From contig NZ_PNQZ01000031.1 of the NCBI RefSeq assembly GCF_003994335.1, forward strand, positions 1 through 64,000: DNA of 64,000 nucleotides. Direction: 5' to 3'. A program made the translations under genes and the position numbers. Under the pieces are notes generated by a model, which saw nothing but the letters and a program-made list of their open reading frames with translations, was not told the DNA's origin and made no database searches. This document shows, piece after piece, positions 48,721 through 58,008 of the stretch; within the stretch, counting starts at the first letter, position 1, and the number at the start of each line of letters is the position of its first letter. Origin of the DNA: Asaia sp. W19 (GTDB taxonomy: Bacteria > Pseudomonadota > Alphaproteobacteria > Acetobacterales > Acetobacteraceae).

Positions 48721-50403
48721 TCAGAACCTGAGATTTTTCTCGAAATCATCCAGCCACGCCGAAAAACTCTCGCGCAGGCCAGTGAGATCTTTAACCGACA
48801 GGGTCTTCAGTCTCGCATGGAACATCGATAACTGTTCGAGAACCTGGTCGCGTTGCCACCCTACGCATTCCGCGAAGAGTCGTTCGGCACGGGCGATCAA
48901 TGCGCGATTGACCGCCTGATCACGCGGCGCAAGCTTGAGTTCCTGTAACGACGCGAAGCGGCTTTCCACTTCCTCCTCAGACAGGCCACTCTGACCAGTG
49001 AAGATCTCTCGCGCGGTCTCGCCGCTTCTTGTAACGAGAATTTCGACCTCGAGAGCGCCGCTGACGTCATAGGTGAAGCGCGTCTCGATATTGTCGAACG
49101 TCGTGCTCCCGGGTGGTAGCGTGATCTGGAGGGTCCCAAGCTCGACATTCATGTCCGGTCGAATGTTTTCGCCCTGTAGAACCCTGAAGAGCAGGGCTTT
49201 CTGCCCGTCAACGACCGGATGATAATAGCTCTTATGGGAAACGGGGATGATTGTATTACGCTCGATGATCACGCTCATGATCATTTCACCTGACGTGCCG
49301 TCGAGACAGGCAACACCGAGGCTGAACGGACAGACATCGGTCATCATCACGTCTTCCAGCGCGGCGTCGCGCTGAGCCAGGCCGACCTGAACTGCCGCCC
49401 CTAACCCGATCAGATGATCGGGGCGGCCATGGGCAAGCGGGAAGCGATGGAAGAGACGCGTTACGAGCCCAAGTACCAAGGGCATACGCGAGGCCCCCCC
49501 GACCAGAACGATCTCGTCAATTTCCGCAGCTGAAATGGACGCGTCATTGATCACGCGGGTAATCGGTGCCCGCAACCGCGCGATGAGCCCCGCAGCGGCC
49601 TCCTCAAATCGCTCACGCGTAAGCGACCATTCGACTGGGCCGCTCTCTAGGGCGACCTTACTGGTGGCGCAGTCGCTATTCGTCAGGCCCTGCTTGATCG
49701 CCTCGGCCGAGCTCAACATCTGCGCATAGTCGTACGGAGAAAGGCGACTTGCCTCGACCTTCTGATCGGCGAGAAAAAGCGATGCGATCAGGTCGCGGAA
49801 ATCGTTCCCCCCTAAGGAAGAGTCACCTGACGACGCCCGTATCTCCATGACGCCTTCAAACTTGTTGAGAAGCGAGACGTCGAACGTCCCTCCCCCCAGA
49901 TCAAGAACGAGAAAATGTCCCTCTCGGCGGCTCTCGAGGCCATAGGCCAGGGCAGCCGCTGTCGGCTCATTGACCAGGCGCAATGCCTCCAGCCCTGCCA
50001 AGCGCGCCGCCGCGAGAGTCGCACGTCTCTGCGGCTCCGCGAAATACGCAGGAACGGAGATGATCGCCTGCCCTACTGGCACCCCGAGCAGCGCCTCGGC
50101 ATCCTGCTTCAGGCTCTTGAGGACAAGTGCCGAGAGTTCCTCTGGACGAAACTCCCGCTTGGCGATCGTGACCGTCGTGTTTGTGCCCATCAACCGTTTG
50201 AACCCAGCAGTGCTACGGTCAGGATGGGTAATGAGACGGTCGATTGCCGGCTTGCCAATCAGTATCGTGCCGTCTTCTGCAATGCTGACTGCGGAGGGCG
50301 TCAGGGTGTCGCCTAAAGCGTTCGGTATCAGCTTGGGTATGCCATCCTCGAGATAGGCAGCGACCGAGTTGCTGGTCCCCAGATCAATTCCAATACACGT
50401 CAC
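48721..50403 (-). CDS. hscC: HscC-type Hsp70 chaperone
   Basis: The product is 560 residues from a GTG at 50403; an earlier GTG at 50448 has no ribosome site and adds an arginine-rich run. Actin-fold ATPase motifs: CIGIDLGTSNSVAAYLEDGI, VGQAIISVPAYFAEPQRRAT, LVNEPTAAALAYGLESRREG, LVLDLGGGTFDVSLL and EIVLVGGASRMPLVLGLVTR. The substrate-binding part (TDVCPFSLGVACLDG, PVSHKSYYHPVVDGQKALLF) is short, with a reduced lid, as in HscC (about 556 residues in E. coli). HscC is a specialised Hsp70 that works with unusual J-proteins, and a J-like gene follows. No dnaJ, grpE or hscB is nearby, so this is not the housekeeping DnaK or HscA. Confidence 0.9.
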   Translation of the reverse strand: MTCIGIDLGTSNSVAAYLEDGIPKLIPNALGDTLTPSAVSIAEDGTILIGKPAIDRLITHPDRSTAGFKRLMGTNTTVTIAKREFRPEELSALVLKSLKQDAEALLGVPVGQAIISVPAYFAEPQRRATLAAARLAGLEALRLVNEPTAAALAYGLESRREGHFLVLDLGGGTFDVSLLNKFEGVMEIRASSGDSSLGGNDFRDLIASLFLADQKVEASRLSPYDYAQMLSSAEAIKQGLTNSDCATSKVALESGPVEWSLTRERFEEAAAGLIARLRAPITRVINDASISAAEIDEIVLVGGASRMPLVLGLVTRLFHRFPLAHGRPDHLIGLGAAVQVGLAQRDAALEDVMMTDVCPFSLGVACLDGTSGEMIMSVIIERNTIIPVSHKSYYHPVVDGQKALLFRVLQGENIRPDMNVELGTLQITLPPGSTTFDNIETRFTYDVSGALEVEILVTRSGETAREIFTGQSGLSEEEVESRFASLQELKLAPRDQAVNRALIARAERLFAECVGWQRDQVLEQLSMFHARLKTLSVKDLTGLRESFSAWLDDFEKNLRF

Positions 50404-51053
50404 GTCGGCACTTCTTCTCGGTCCTCGTCTGTCGCATGAGCGCGACACGTCTTTGACCGAAGATGCTACGAGCGATGTATCAAGAAAAGAGGATGAGAAT
50501 TGACTATTTCTCGATCACGCGAGGCCCGGCGTTGGTAATAAGACGGTCACGGCGTTGTGGAAAACCGCTCCATGCGCGTCGATAGGGTGATCTGGACAGC
50601 GAAACACGCCAAAGAGCAGGACGATCCGCCGCGGGGACTTATCCCCTGCTCTTAGGCCACTATCATGCATGCTTCTACGTGACGGATCTAGGAAGTGAAA
50701 TTCTGCGCCGCCTTTCGCGGGTGGGTCGGAGCTCGGGTGAGTCACGCCGCCATTGAAATTTCATTCTGGCGGAACCGTCATGGAAAGGCGTACTCGTGCC
50801 TAGGATCCGCGCGGGATGAGCAGAGAGTAAAGGCTCTCCCCCAATGGTCCATGATGATGGGACCGAGGAGGCGTAATTGGCGAGCAGCGTAGGCGCTAGA
50901 AATGTTCTCCTCAACAGTCAGTCACGGTCTCTGCTTTCGTAATGGGCACCACACGAGCGCGAACATACCCTATGTCACAAAGCCTAATGCGTCTCGACGA
51001 CGCATCAGATTCTGCAACGGTGATATGTGCGGTGGCCAGGACCTCTAATCCTG
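50404..51053. other. Gene-free stretch upstream of hscC with alternative hairpins
   Basis: About 650 bases between the hscC start and the end of the MCP-like gene. Short frames on both strands resemble nothing known. AAGAGCAGG (50612-50620) can pair with CCTGCTCTT (50645-50653), while GGGGA (50633-50637) can pair with TCCCC (50642-50646). The two hairpins share bases, so they could compete. The region may hold the hscC promoter and an RNA element. Confidence 0.4.
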
Positions 51054-52367
51054 TCAAGAGAACTCCAAGTCGACACCGGAGGATGCGTCCTCGGTTCCGG
51101 AAGGAGAGAAGGACTTCAAAAATTCGTTCAAAGAACCGATCCTGCTATCGAGATCGAGACAGGTCTCATTAACCCCGGCAGTCATGAACATATTGTCTCC
51201 AGCAATTTCTTCGATCGATTTGATATTCCTATTAATCTCACCAATATTGGAAGCCTGCTGCTGGGTCGTGTCACGTATATCGCGGATGAGCTCGTCGACG
51301 CTTGTGACCTGTCGTACAATTCGTTCCAAACCATGCTCCACATTCTCGGCAAGACGCACCCCAATCGTCATTCTCTCTCGCGATTCAGCGACAAGCGTGG
51401 CAATTACCTGTGCGGCTTCGGCTGACCTGTGTGCCAGCGCTCTGATCTCATCAGCGACGACCCCGAAACCTTTACCTTCCTGACCGGCATGCGCGGCCTC
51501 GACCGCTGCATTGAATGACAATAGCCGTGTTTGAAGGCTGATATCCTCAATCAGACCGAGACTCTCGACCATATCACGGTAACGCGTTGCTATCTCCGTG
51601 ATTGCCTTGACCGTCTCACCCACCACAATACGGAAGGCGGCGGCATTCTCGTTGACATCGGAAACAAGGTGCCGAGCAGCATCGACATTCTCTGCGGTCG
51701 CCTGAACGGCATCGTTCATTTCACGCATACTCGAAGCGGTCACAGTCAGATCCTCTGTCTGCCTGTGGGTGCGCCCCGAAAGCGCCAGACTTCCCTCCCT
51801 GATCGACGCCGAGACCTGATGGACTGTCTTCACGCTCGACGAAATGGTTGTGATCACTCTACGGAGGTCGTTTGCGGTCTGCTTGGAGTAACGCGCAGAC
51901 TCTTCACTTTGCCGGCTTATCGCTCGGACGAGGGAGAGCGTTGACCCCACACCGAGGTAACGTCCTTCCCGAACGACGATAAAACCCTGATAGAGATCGT
52001 TTACATCGGCGTTTAACAAAAACTGCGTATAATCGCTTATTGCGACATCGTGCTCGACAATCTTTGGTTCGCTCTGCACGAGCAAGTCCACACGTCTTCG
52101 CGTGTATAGGGCGCGGCCAAATCGACCGGACATTACCCCGAAGAAGAACTGTCGATCAATAATCCCGAGCGGCCGCCCATCTTCAGCGACAATGGCGACC
52201 ATCATCAAATCAGCCTGGCCAGTAAAAAGCGTATTGAGCGTCGCGCCGATGTCATTTGCTCTTAGAACGGGGACATCCTCCACAATATCCGACATATACA
52301 GCGCAGGGATTGCGCGCTCATGGACGCCGCGAGCAGAACTTGATGCGCCGTTCCGAGTATCGAGCAT
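51054..52367 (-). CDS. Soluble MCP-type signalling protein with CBS-like sensor
   Basis: The product is 437 residues from the ATG at 52367. No membrane helix is visible. Residues about 20-150 resemble a paired CBS-like or related input domain: LRANDIGATLNTLFTGQADL, MMVAIVAEDGRPLGIIDRQF, FGRALYTRRRVDLLVQSEP and DLYQGFIVVREGRYLGVGST. A coiled signalling part follows, with the MCP core IEDISLQTRLLSFNAAVEAA and HAGQEGKGFGVVADEIRALA, a variant of the conserved hairpin tip. It may inform the CheA pathway about a cytosolic ligand, perhaps a nucleotide. The tip deviates from the usual [11 protein letters not shown], so kinase control is likely but not certain. Confidence 0.8.
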   Translation of the reverse strand: MLDTRNGASSSARGVHERAIPALYMSDIVEDVPVLRANDIGATLNTLFTGQADLMMVAIVAEDGRPLGIIDRQFFFGVMSGRFGRALYTRRRVDLLVQSEPKIVEHDVAISDYTQFLLNADVNDLYQGFIVVREGRYLGVGSTLSLVRAISRQSEESARYSKQTANDLRRVITTISSSVKTVHQVSASIREGSLALSGRTHRQTEDLTVTASSMREMNDAVQATAENVDAARHLVSDVNENAAAFRIVVGETVKAITEIATRYRDMVESLGLIEDISLQTRLLSFNAAVEAAHAGQEGKGFGVVADEIRALAHRSAEAAQVIATLVAESRERMTIGVRLAENVEHGLERIVRQVTSVDELIRDIRDTTQQQASNIGEINRNIKSIEEIAGDNMFMTAGVNETCLDLDSRIGSLNEFLKSFSPSGTEDASSGVDLEFS

Positions 52368-52521
52368 GGTTAACCCCACAATATATGACAAATATATGAC
52401 AGACGATCTGCACGCGGACTTGAACAAATACCGCTCGCGATCAATCAATTACACGTCCGCCGAGTGATCTGTATCCCTTCACAACGCATTATTCGTTAAA
52501 TCTTATTTTATCCCCTCACAT

Positions 52522-52559
52522 AAAAAAACCCGGCAATCGCGTTGCATGCGATCACCGGG
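52522..52559 (-). terminator. Rho-independent terminator of the MCP gene
   Basis: On the minus strand CCCGG...CCGGG arms (52559-52555 and 52533-52529) with inner GATCGC/GCGATT pairing enclose a 7-base loop and are followed by seven Ts. It lies 37 bases after the stop of the transmembrane MCP gene. Confidence 0.85.
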
Positions 52560-52595
52560 CCAGAAACTGCATGCAGCGGCGTGCAGATACAGGAA

Positions 52596-54377
52596 TTATT
52601 TTTCCAGTTGGAACTGGGCAACCCGATCGCGCAGAACACTTGCAGCCTTATCAAGCGAAGAGATGGCGGCCGTATTCTCCTCTACCATCGCAGCATTTTG
52701 CTGTGTGGATCTCGTCATCTCGCCAACTGCAAGATTGATCTCCTGCATTGCTGAGAACTGCCCAGTCGAAGAGTGGGCAATCTCGGCAACGAGTTTGTCG
52801 ATCTCGGCTACCTGATTGAGGATGACGCCCAATGCGCCTCCCGCCTCGCGCACGAGCCGGACACCATCGGAGACGAAATCGCTCGAGCTTGATACCATCT
52901 CTTTTACCCGACGCGCGCCTTCCGTGGAACGCTGCGCAAGGGTCCGCACCTCTGTTGCGACCACGGCGAATCCGCGCCCCGCGTCTCCTGCGCGCGCTGC
53001 CTCGATGCCCGCGTTCAGGGCAAGCAGATTGGTCTGGAAAGCAATTTCATCGATCAGCCCAATCACCTGACTAATCTGGGCGAAGCTGCTCTCGATCTGG
53101 CTCATGGCATTGACGGCATTATGGACCATCGAGCCCGACTTTTCGGCTCCTAGGCGGGTGTCATCCGTTACGGTTGCTGCCTTCTTGGCACTATCGGCGG
53201 CATCTTTAAGCATACTGACAACACGTTCGATGGCCGCCGACGACTGCTCAATGCTCGCCGCCTGCTGCTCCGTGCGGCGCGACATGTCGTTCGAGGCGAC
53301 AGAAATTTCTCCGGTGCCGGAGCCGATCGCCATAACGCTCTGCTGGATAACCGAGAATGTCTGGTTGAGCCGCTCGAATGCATCGTTGAAATCGGTCTTC
53401 ATCACCTGAAGGCGCTGCGGCAACGGCACGTCTATACGATAAACTAGATTGCCCTCGGCGGCAGCTGCCAAGCCGTTGCGTATGGCTTCGACCGCACGGG
53501 ATTCTTCTTCCAATTCCTTGGCAACGCGCGCGGCATTCTCGGCCCGCTCTTTCGCCACGGCCTCTCGCTCGACCGCTTGCTCGGCAGCTTGAGCCTTGGC
53601 CTGCTGCAACCCGGCCTGGATCGTGCTGAGAGCCTTGGCCATGTCACCCACTTCGTCCCCTCGCTCGAGGCAGGGGATATTGTCGTCCAAACGCCCCTCA
53701 GCAATCCCAAGCATGCGATCACGGACCCTCAGGAGCGGCGCAACGATTGTTCTCTGGCTCATAAGGAGGGTTATGACGAGAATGATGATCTGAACAAGGA
53801 CGAGACCGATGACACAATTGCGTACGGAAACACTCGTCTCCTGCGCGAGACGGTTCGAGGCGATCTCAACCTGAGTGATACGGCGGCCGGTAATGGCACC
53901 GATGTCGATTGCAAGATGAACACCATCCTGATCAGATGCCTGTGCGATCAGGCGCATCTTCGCCACATCCCCTTTGTTCAGTGCGGCAAGAAGACTGTTG
54001 AGTTGCTGTTCGAAGGTGCCGTAGCGTGACAAGAGCGGATCGAGCGTCGGGATAAGACGCGGATCGACTCGCACCGCTTCAGCGAAGATCTCTCGCGTCC
54101 CTTTCATGTCCTTCTGGAAGCGTGTGACGACATCACCGATGAAGGGGCTGCCAGCCTGGTCAATGAGCAAGTGAGAAGCATACAATAATGCGTTCAGCTT
54201 ATCACTGATACGCGCAAGCATAATGGTGCCGCGGTCATCAGAATTAATGAAGGATCGATATCGCGAGCCAGATTGTAACTGGTTACTCACCAGAAACCCG
54301 GCACCGATGAACGTCACAAGCGTCAATGTTATTGCAACCAGCGCAATCTTGGTTTTGAAGAGAAGGACATTGAACAT
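52596..54377 (-). CDS. Transmembrane methyl-accepting chemotaxis protein
   Basis: The product is 593 residues. TM1 (about 10-30, ALVAITLTLVTFIGAGFLV) and TM2 (about 188-207, CVIGLVLVQIIILVITLLMS) flank a helical four-helix-bundle periplasmic sensor. HAMP follows (PLLRVRDRMLGIAEGRLDDN), then a long coiled coil with a second HAMP-like part (GNLVYRIDVPLPQRLQVMKT). The signalling tip [20 protein letters not shown] and EAARAGDAGRGFAVVATEVR is intact. It senses an extracellular cue and drives CheA. The ligand is unknown. The C-terminus ends without a CheR-binding pentapeptide. Confidence 0.93.
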   Translation of the reverse strand: MFNVLLFKTKIALVAITLTLVTFIGAGFLVSNQLQSGSRYRSFINSDDRGTIMLARISDKLNALLYASHLLIDQAGSPFIGDVVTRFQKDMKGTREIFAEAVRVDPRLIPTLDPLLSRYGTFEQQLNSLLAALNKGDVAKMRLIAQASDQDGVHLAIDIGAITGRRITQVEIASNRLAQETSVSVRNCVIGLVLVQIIILVITLLMSQRTIVAPLLRVRDRMLGIAEGRLDDNIPCLERGDEVGDMAKALSTIQAGLQQAKAQAAEQAVEREAVAKERAENAARVAKELEEESRAVEAIRNGLAAAAEGNLVYRIDVPLPQRLQVMKTDFNDAFERLNQTFSVIQQSVMAIGSGTGEISVASNDMSRRTEQQAASIEQSSAAIERVVSMLKDAADSAKKAATVTDDTRLGAEKSGSMVHNAVNAMSQIESSFAQISQVIGLIDEIAFQTNLLALNAGIEAARAGDAGRGFAVVATEVRTLAQRSTEGARRVKEMVSSSSDFVSDGVRLVREAGGALGVILNQVAEIDKLVAEIAHSSTGQFSAMQEINLAVGEMTRSTQQNAAMVEENTAAISSLDKAASVLRDRVAQFQLEK

Positions 54378-54555
54378 GGGGAGGTTGAGCCTTTTCTCAG
54401 CGTACCCCCCATTCGTCCTCCATAATTATTAAAAAATCGTCTCACCGATGAGCGATATTCCGCTATCGAAACACCGTCTCAACATCAGATCCTGGAAAAC
54501 GCTTTTGCCGCCCTATAAGACGAGGAACAGCCCTGCTGTAAAATGGTATGAGCGC

Positions 54556-54810
54556 TTAGCCGGAGGTTATATCTTGCTTCTCAAAGTTGCTTGGTAAGCC
54601 CGGTCTCAGCGCCATCTTCAGAAAACCGAACAACGTTGCGCCCGAAAAAGAAAGCACGGCTGAAATCTCGCAGATGGCCGTTAGTTTTTCCAAGGATCCA
54701 TTGAATTGATCGAAATCCGCGAGCCATTCTCCGATACCGGACAATATCGCCACGCATAATGTCTCTGCGATCCCCAAGCCTGCGCACAGGACCAATAATT
54801 TCGTTAGCAT
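54556..54810 (-). CDS. Small predicted membrane protein, 84 residues
   Basis: Two hydrophobic segments are visible: LVLCAGLGIAETLCVAIL near residues 6-24 and VLSFSGATLFGFLKMAL near 52-69, linked by a polar loop. A GAGAG ribosome site precedes the ATG. No family is recognised. It is isolated between an MCP gene and the flagellar block, with no operon partner close by. Coding status is moderately sure because of hydrophobic pattern and ribosome site. Confidence 0.45.
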   Translation of the reverse strand: MLTKLLVLCAGLGIAETLCVAILSGIGEWLADFDQFNGSLEKLTAICEISAVLSFSGATLFGFLKMALRPGLPSNFEKQDITSG

Positions 54811-55023
54811 GCGATACTCTCAATCATCTATTTCTAGCGAGAGCTTCGATTCGTAGGGGCCAATCGTTAAAAGAACATAGCCACGCGCGTTGGAAAGCCT
54901 TGGTGGGATCCATACTTCTGTATCGATTCGGCAGAAATATCGCGGGGCTTTAAGCGAGAAGAACCCTTAAAAAAAAACTCGTGGGTCAGATATGGCGAGT
55001 GTGTCAGTTAGGCCAGCGTCGAG

Positions 55024-55047
55024 ATGGAGCCTTGCCGGCTCCATTTT
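55024..55047 (+). terminator. Rho-independent terminator facing plus, no gene in front
   Basis: ATGGAGCC (55024-55031) and GGCTCCAT (55037-55044) pair perfectly around TTGCC, and the sequence ends in TTTT then CC. It reads as a plus-strand terminator, but no plus-strand gene is called in the preceding 10 kb. It may also help end the flgH transcript from the other strand, although no T-run is present there. Confidence 0.6.
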
Positions 55048-55164
55048 CCTAGCCTGGCTTTCGACATTGACGCGCCGGGGCATTTCACCGCGTCACCGCT
55101 TTCGATCTCGGTTTTCCGGACTATCCATTCAGAAAGCTGAGCTGTAGAGCATCGAGGTGACAGA

Positions 55165-55887
55165 TCAGAATGGCAGCACACCGTTCATGATCTGCTGTCC
55201 CCAACGAGCGCTTTGTACAGTGGTCAACTGCCCACGACCGCCATAGGATATCCTCGCCTCCGCAATGCGGTCGTGGGTAACGATATTGTCCTCGGTGATG
55301 TCCTGGGGTCGCACAACCCCGCTGACCATCAGTTGACGCAACTCGCCATTGATACGTACTTCCTGCCTCGCAACGACAACAAAATTGCCGTTTGGCAGAA
55401 CCTGCGTCACCGTCCCAGCGAGAGCGAGAGTGACCGTTTCGTTGCGGCGAATGACACCGGCCCCGGTATTCGCGCTTGCACTACTGGTATCGAGCGCGCT
55501 GCTGCTGGATAGTACCTTACCCTGTGCACCGAAAAAGCTCGGGATACCAAATGTTTGCGAACCGCTCCCGGCAACAGTCGTATTATCATTCAGAGCTGCA
55601 TTGTCAGAAATATTGACATTGATCGTGATCAGGTCCCCTACCTGAGAGGCGCGCTGATCTTTAAAAAAAGCGCGACTGCCGGAACGCCACAAACTGCCCA
55701 CTTCTGTCGGCGGGGGCTGAAGAGGCGGCATGGGCATGGTCACCGGACGATAATCCGGAGACTGGGTCGGATCCGAGGTGTGCGTCATTCTAGGCGGATG
55801 CCCCAATTCTGTCAGATCAGCCAACGACGTGCAGCCGCTCAGCAGAAGCAGAGCAATTAACGAGCCACCTGAGAGCACAAGTTTCAT
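55165..55887 (-). CDS. flgH: Flagellar L-ring lipoprotein FlgH
   Basis: The product is 240 residues. The lipobox is LLLLSGCTSLAD. FlgH marks include GSLWRSGSRAFFKDQRASQV-GDLITINVNISDNA, TLALAGTVTQVLPNGNFVVV and QEVRINGELRQLMVSGVVRP, then SYGGRGQLT and WGQQIMNGVLPF at the end. It forms the L ring bushing in the outer membrane. It is the third gene of the flgG-flgA-flgH run, 32 bases after flgA. Confidence 0.96.
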   Translation of the reverse strand: MKLVLSGGSLIALLLLSGCTSLADLTELGHPPRMTHTSDPTQSPDYRPVTMPMPPLQPPPTEVGSLWRSGSRAFFKDQRASQVGDLITINVNISDNAALNDNTTVAGSGSQTFGIPSFFGAQGKVLSSSSALDTSSASANTGAGVIRRNETVTLALAGTVTQVLPNGNFVVVARQEVRINGELRQLMVSGVVRPQDITEDNIVTHDRIAEARISYGGRGQLTTVQSARWGQQIMNGVLPF

Positions 55888-55919
55888 CGTATCGGGGCCT
55901 ATTTATCGCCAATAATCTG

Positions 55920-56924
55920 TCAAGGCGCGGGATTGCGCAGGGACGCCGAAAGCCGACGCATCGTATTGGGGTCAGAAGGCACGGGATGGCTCGTCAATTC
56001 GACCTCAACGTTCGAACTATCCATGACCCGTCCGCTTACAATCATGCCGCTTGCCTCGTTAAGTGCCCGTACCTGCTGACGGGCTGCGGCATCTTCCAAA
56101 ACCCGTCCCGCAATCGATAGCCTCAACCCTGGCGCGACATAGGATATCAGAACCGGGTCTCCCTTGTGCATAAGAACGGTCCGTTGGAGATCTTGAGCGA
56201 TGACCGCGGCGCCAGCTACGACACCGCGGCTGACCGTCTGCCCCTCGGCTTCACTTTCATCGGTTACGGCACGAGACGGAATATGCCCGGCATAGGACTC
56301 GTCCATCCTGACATCAGCCGAGGTAATCACGCTTCCAGCTGGAAGGGAGTGAGTGAAGACCATCACGCGTTGAGTGGCATGTACAACGCCAGTCAGCATG
56401 AACGAGTCTGACGTCAAATCCCCTGAAGGATGCGCCCTATAGACAGTGGAAGAAAACCAGCCGCTTCGCTGATCCCACTTGACGTCAGAAAGCACGACCG
56501 GCTCGGCCTCGTCTGACGATACCATCATCGGATGGAAATCATGAAGTGCGATGGAAACAGGGCCTTCGCCGAGATCTGGCAAGTTTTTCCGTATCAACGC
56601 GATGAAATAGGCTTCATCCAGAATTCTGCCTGCGCGGGTAATGGTCATTGAGGCGGAAGATGATTGATCCTCCCAATCAACGCCGTACTGATCGGCCAAG
56701 GCAATCAATTGCTGACCTCCGACCTGAATACTCGTTCCAGGAGCGGGACCCGGCCCGAGTACGCGATCCTGCCCCGGCTCTAGGCCGGAAAATATGTCGG
56801 AGAGGCGGACTGTGGATGCGGAAATCATTGACGAACTGCGCAGCGTCGCAGCATCGCCAGGCCCGGTTACGCAGACCAGCATCAGTCCCGCCATCAGAGC
56901 GATCGTGAGCCCCCGCATTTCCAT
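55920..56924 (-). CDS. flgA: Flagellar P-ring assembly protein FlgA
   Basis: The product is 334 residues with leader GLTIALMAGLMLVCVTGPGD. The C-terminal SAF domain holds VFTHSLPAGSVITSADVRMD, RGVVAGAAVIAQDLQ, and the final MHKGDPVLISYVAPGLRLSI with GRVLEDAAARQQVRALN. FlgA is the periplasmic chaperone for FlgI and P-ring assembly. The protein is about 100 residues longer than E. coli FlgA because of an N-terminal extension. flgI itself is not in the window. It starts one base after flgG ends, so they are coupled. Confidence 0.93.
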   Translation of the reverse strand: MEMRGLTIALMAGLMLVCVTGPGDAATLRSSSMISASTVRLSDIFSGLEPGQDRVLGPGPAPGTSIQVGGQQLIALADQYGVDWEDQSSSASMTITRAGRILDEAYFIALIRKNLPDLGEGPVSIALHDFHPMMVSSDEAEPVVLSDVKWDQRSGWFSSTVYRAHPSGDLTSDSFMLTGVVHATQRVMVFTHSLPAGSVITSADVRMDESYAGHIPSRAVTDESEAEGQTVSRGVVAGAAVIAQDLQRTVLMHKGDPVLISYVAPGLRLSIAGRVLEDAAARQQVRALNEASGMIVSGRVMDSSNVEVELTSHPVPSDPNTMRRLSASLRNPAP

Positions 56925-56925
56925 G

Positions 56926-57714
56926 TCACCGCAGATTGGTCAGGGTTTGTAGCATCTCGTTCGAAGCGGTAATGACCTTACTATTCATTTCATAAGCGCG
57001 TTGCGCAGTGATCAAGGCAGTAATCTCGGTGACGACGTTGACCGAGGATTCTTCAACGAACCCCTGACGGACCGAGCCGTAGCCCTCGCTTTGCGGCGTG
57101 CTTAAATTGGCGGTCCCGGACGAGGTCGTCTCCGTGAAAAGGTTTTGACCCATCGCAGTCAGGCCATTTTCATTCTGGAACGTTGCAAGCTGTAATTGTC
57201 CGGCCACCTGCGCGGTCGTTTGACCCGATAATGTGTACTGCACCTGCCCTGACTGATCGATTGTGATGTTTTCGGCGTTATTCGGAACAGATATATTGGG
57301 AGAGAGCGGGTATCCGTCAGCCGTGACGATCGTGCCGTCTTCCGAAAGGGAAAATGTTCCGTCCCTAGTATAGGCATATTCACCCGATGGCAGCGTGACA
57401 CGGAAATAGCCACGCCCCTCGATCGCAAGATCGAGCGAATTACCCGTTTGTTCCAGCGTGCCCTGCTCGTTGATACGATAGATACCTGCGGTTCTGACAC
57501 CCAGACCCACCTGAGCCCCCGCAGGAACGAGGTCGCCCGTATCAGAGCTCATCGTACCGGCGCGACGCAGGTCTTGATAAATGAGATCCTGAAATTCCGC
57601 ACGACGGCGCTTGTAACCAGTCGTCGTCATATTCGCGATATTGTTCGAAATTGTCTCCACGTTCGTCGTCTGGGCCTGCATGCCCGTATTCGCGATATCA
57701 AGCGATCTCATCAT
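56926..57714 (-). CDS. flgG: Flagellar distal rod protein FlgG
   Basis: The product is 262 residues. The N-terminal rod motif MRSLDIANTGMQAQTTNVET, then SNNIANMTTTGYKRRRAEFQ is the classic flagellar rod/hook signature. The core has GIYRINEQGTLEQTGNSLDL, AIEGRGYFRVTLPSGEYAYT and RDGTFSLSEDGTIVTADGYP. The C-terminus has VEESSVNVVTEITALITAQR and AYEMNSKVITASNEML. It builds the distal rod in the periplasm. First gene of the flgG-flgA-flgH unit; no obvious sigma-28 or sigma-54 promoter was recognised upstream. Confidence 0.97.
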   Translation of the reverse strand: MMRSLDIANTGMQAQTTNVETISNNIANMTTTGYKRRRAEFQDLIYQDLRRAGTMSSDTGDLVPAGAQVGLGVRTAGIYRINEQGTLEQTGNSLDLAIEGRGYFRVTLPSGEYAYTRDGTFSLSEDGTIVTADGYPLSPNISVPNNAENITIDQSGQVQYTLSGQTTAQVAGQLQLATFQNENGLTAMGQNLFTETTSSGTANLSTPQSEGYGSVRQGFVEESSVNVVTEITALITAQRAYEMNSKVITASNEMLQTLTNLR

Positions 57715-58008
57715 TTAAAGACAATCTCCCGCAGAGCAGTCTCGGCACCGCTCTCAGCATCACTATAATGTTTGTGCTCGCAGAGGGGCCGCTTTCCAGA
57801 GGACTACTCCGCGCTAATATCAGGCGAACGGTAAATTTTCAGGTAAGCAAAATTGATCCCTCGCCAACCGCAACGGCGGTCATCACGAGCTGGTTACAGC
57901 CTACAACGCTTTGTTGCACAATACGAGGGTCGAGGAATGAAACTTTCCAGAAAATCCGAAATCGGTCCCATCCGCGTCTTTTAGGACACGCCCGTACCGT
58001 CACCGAGC

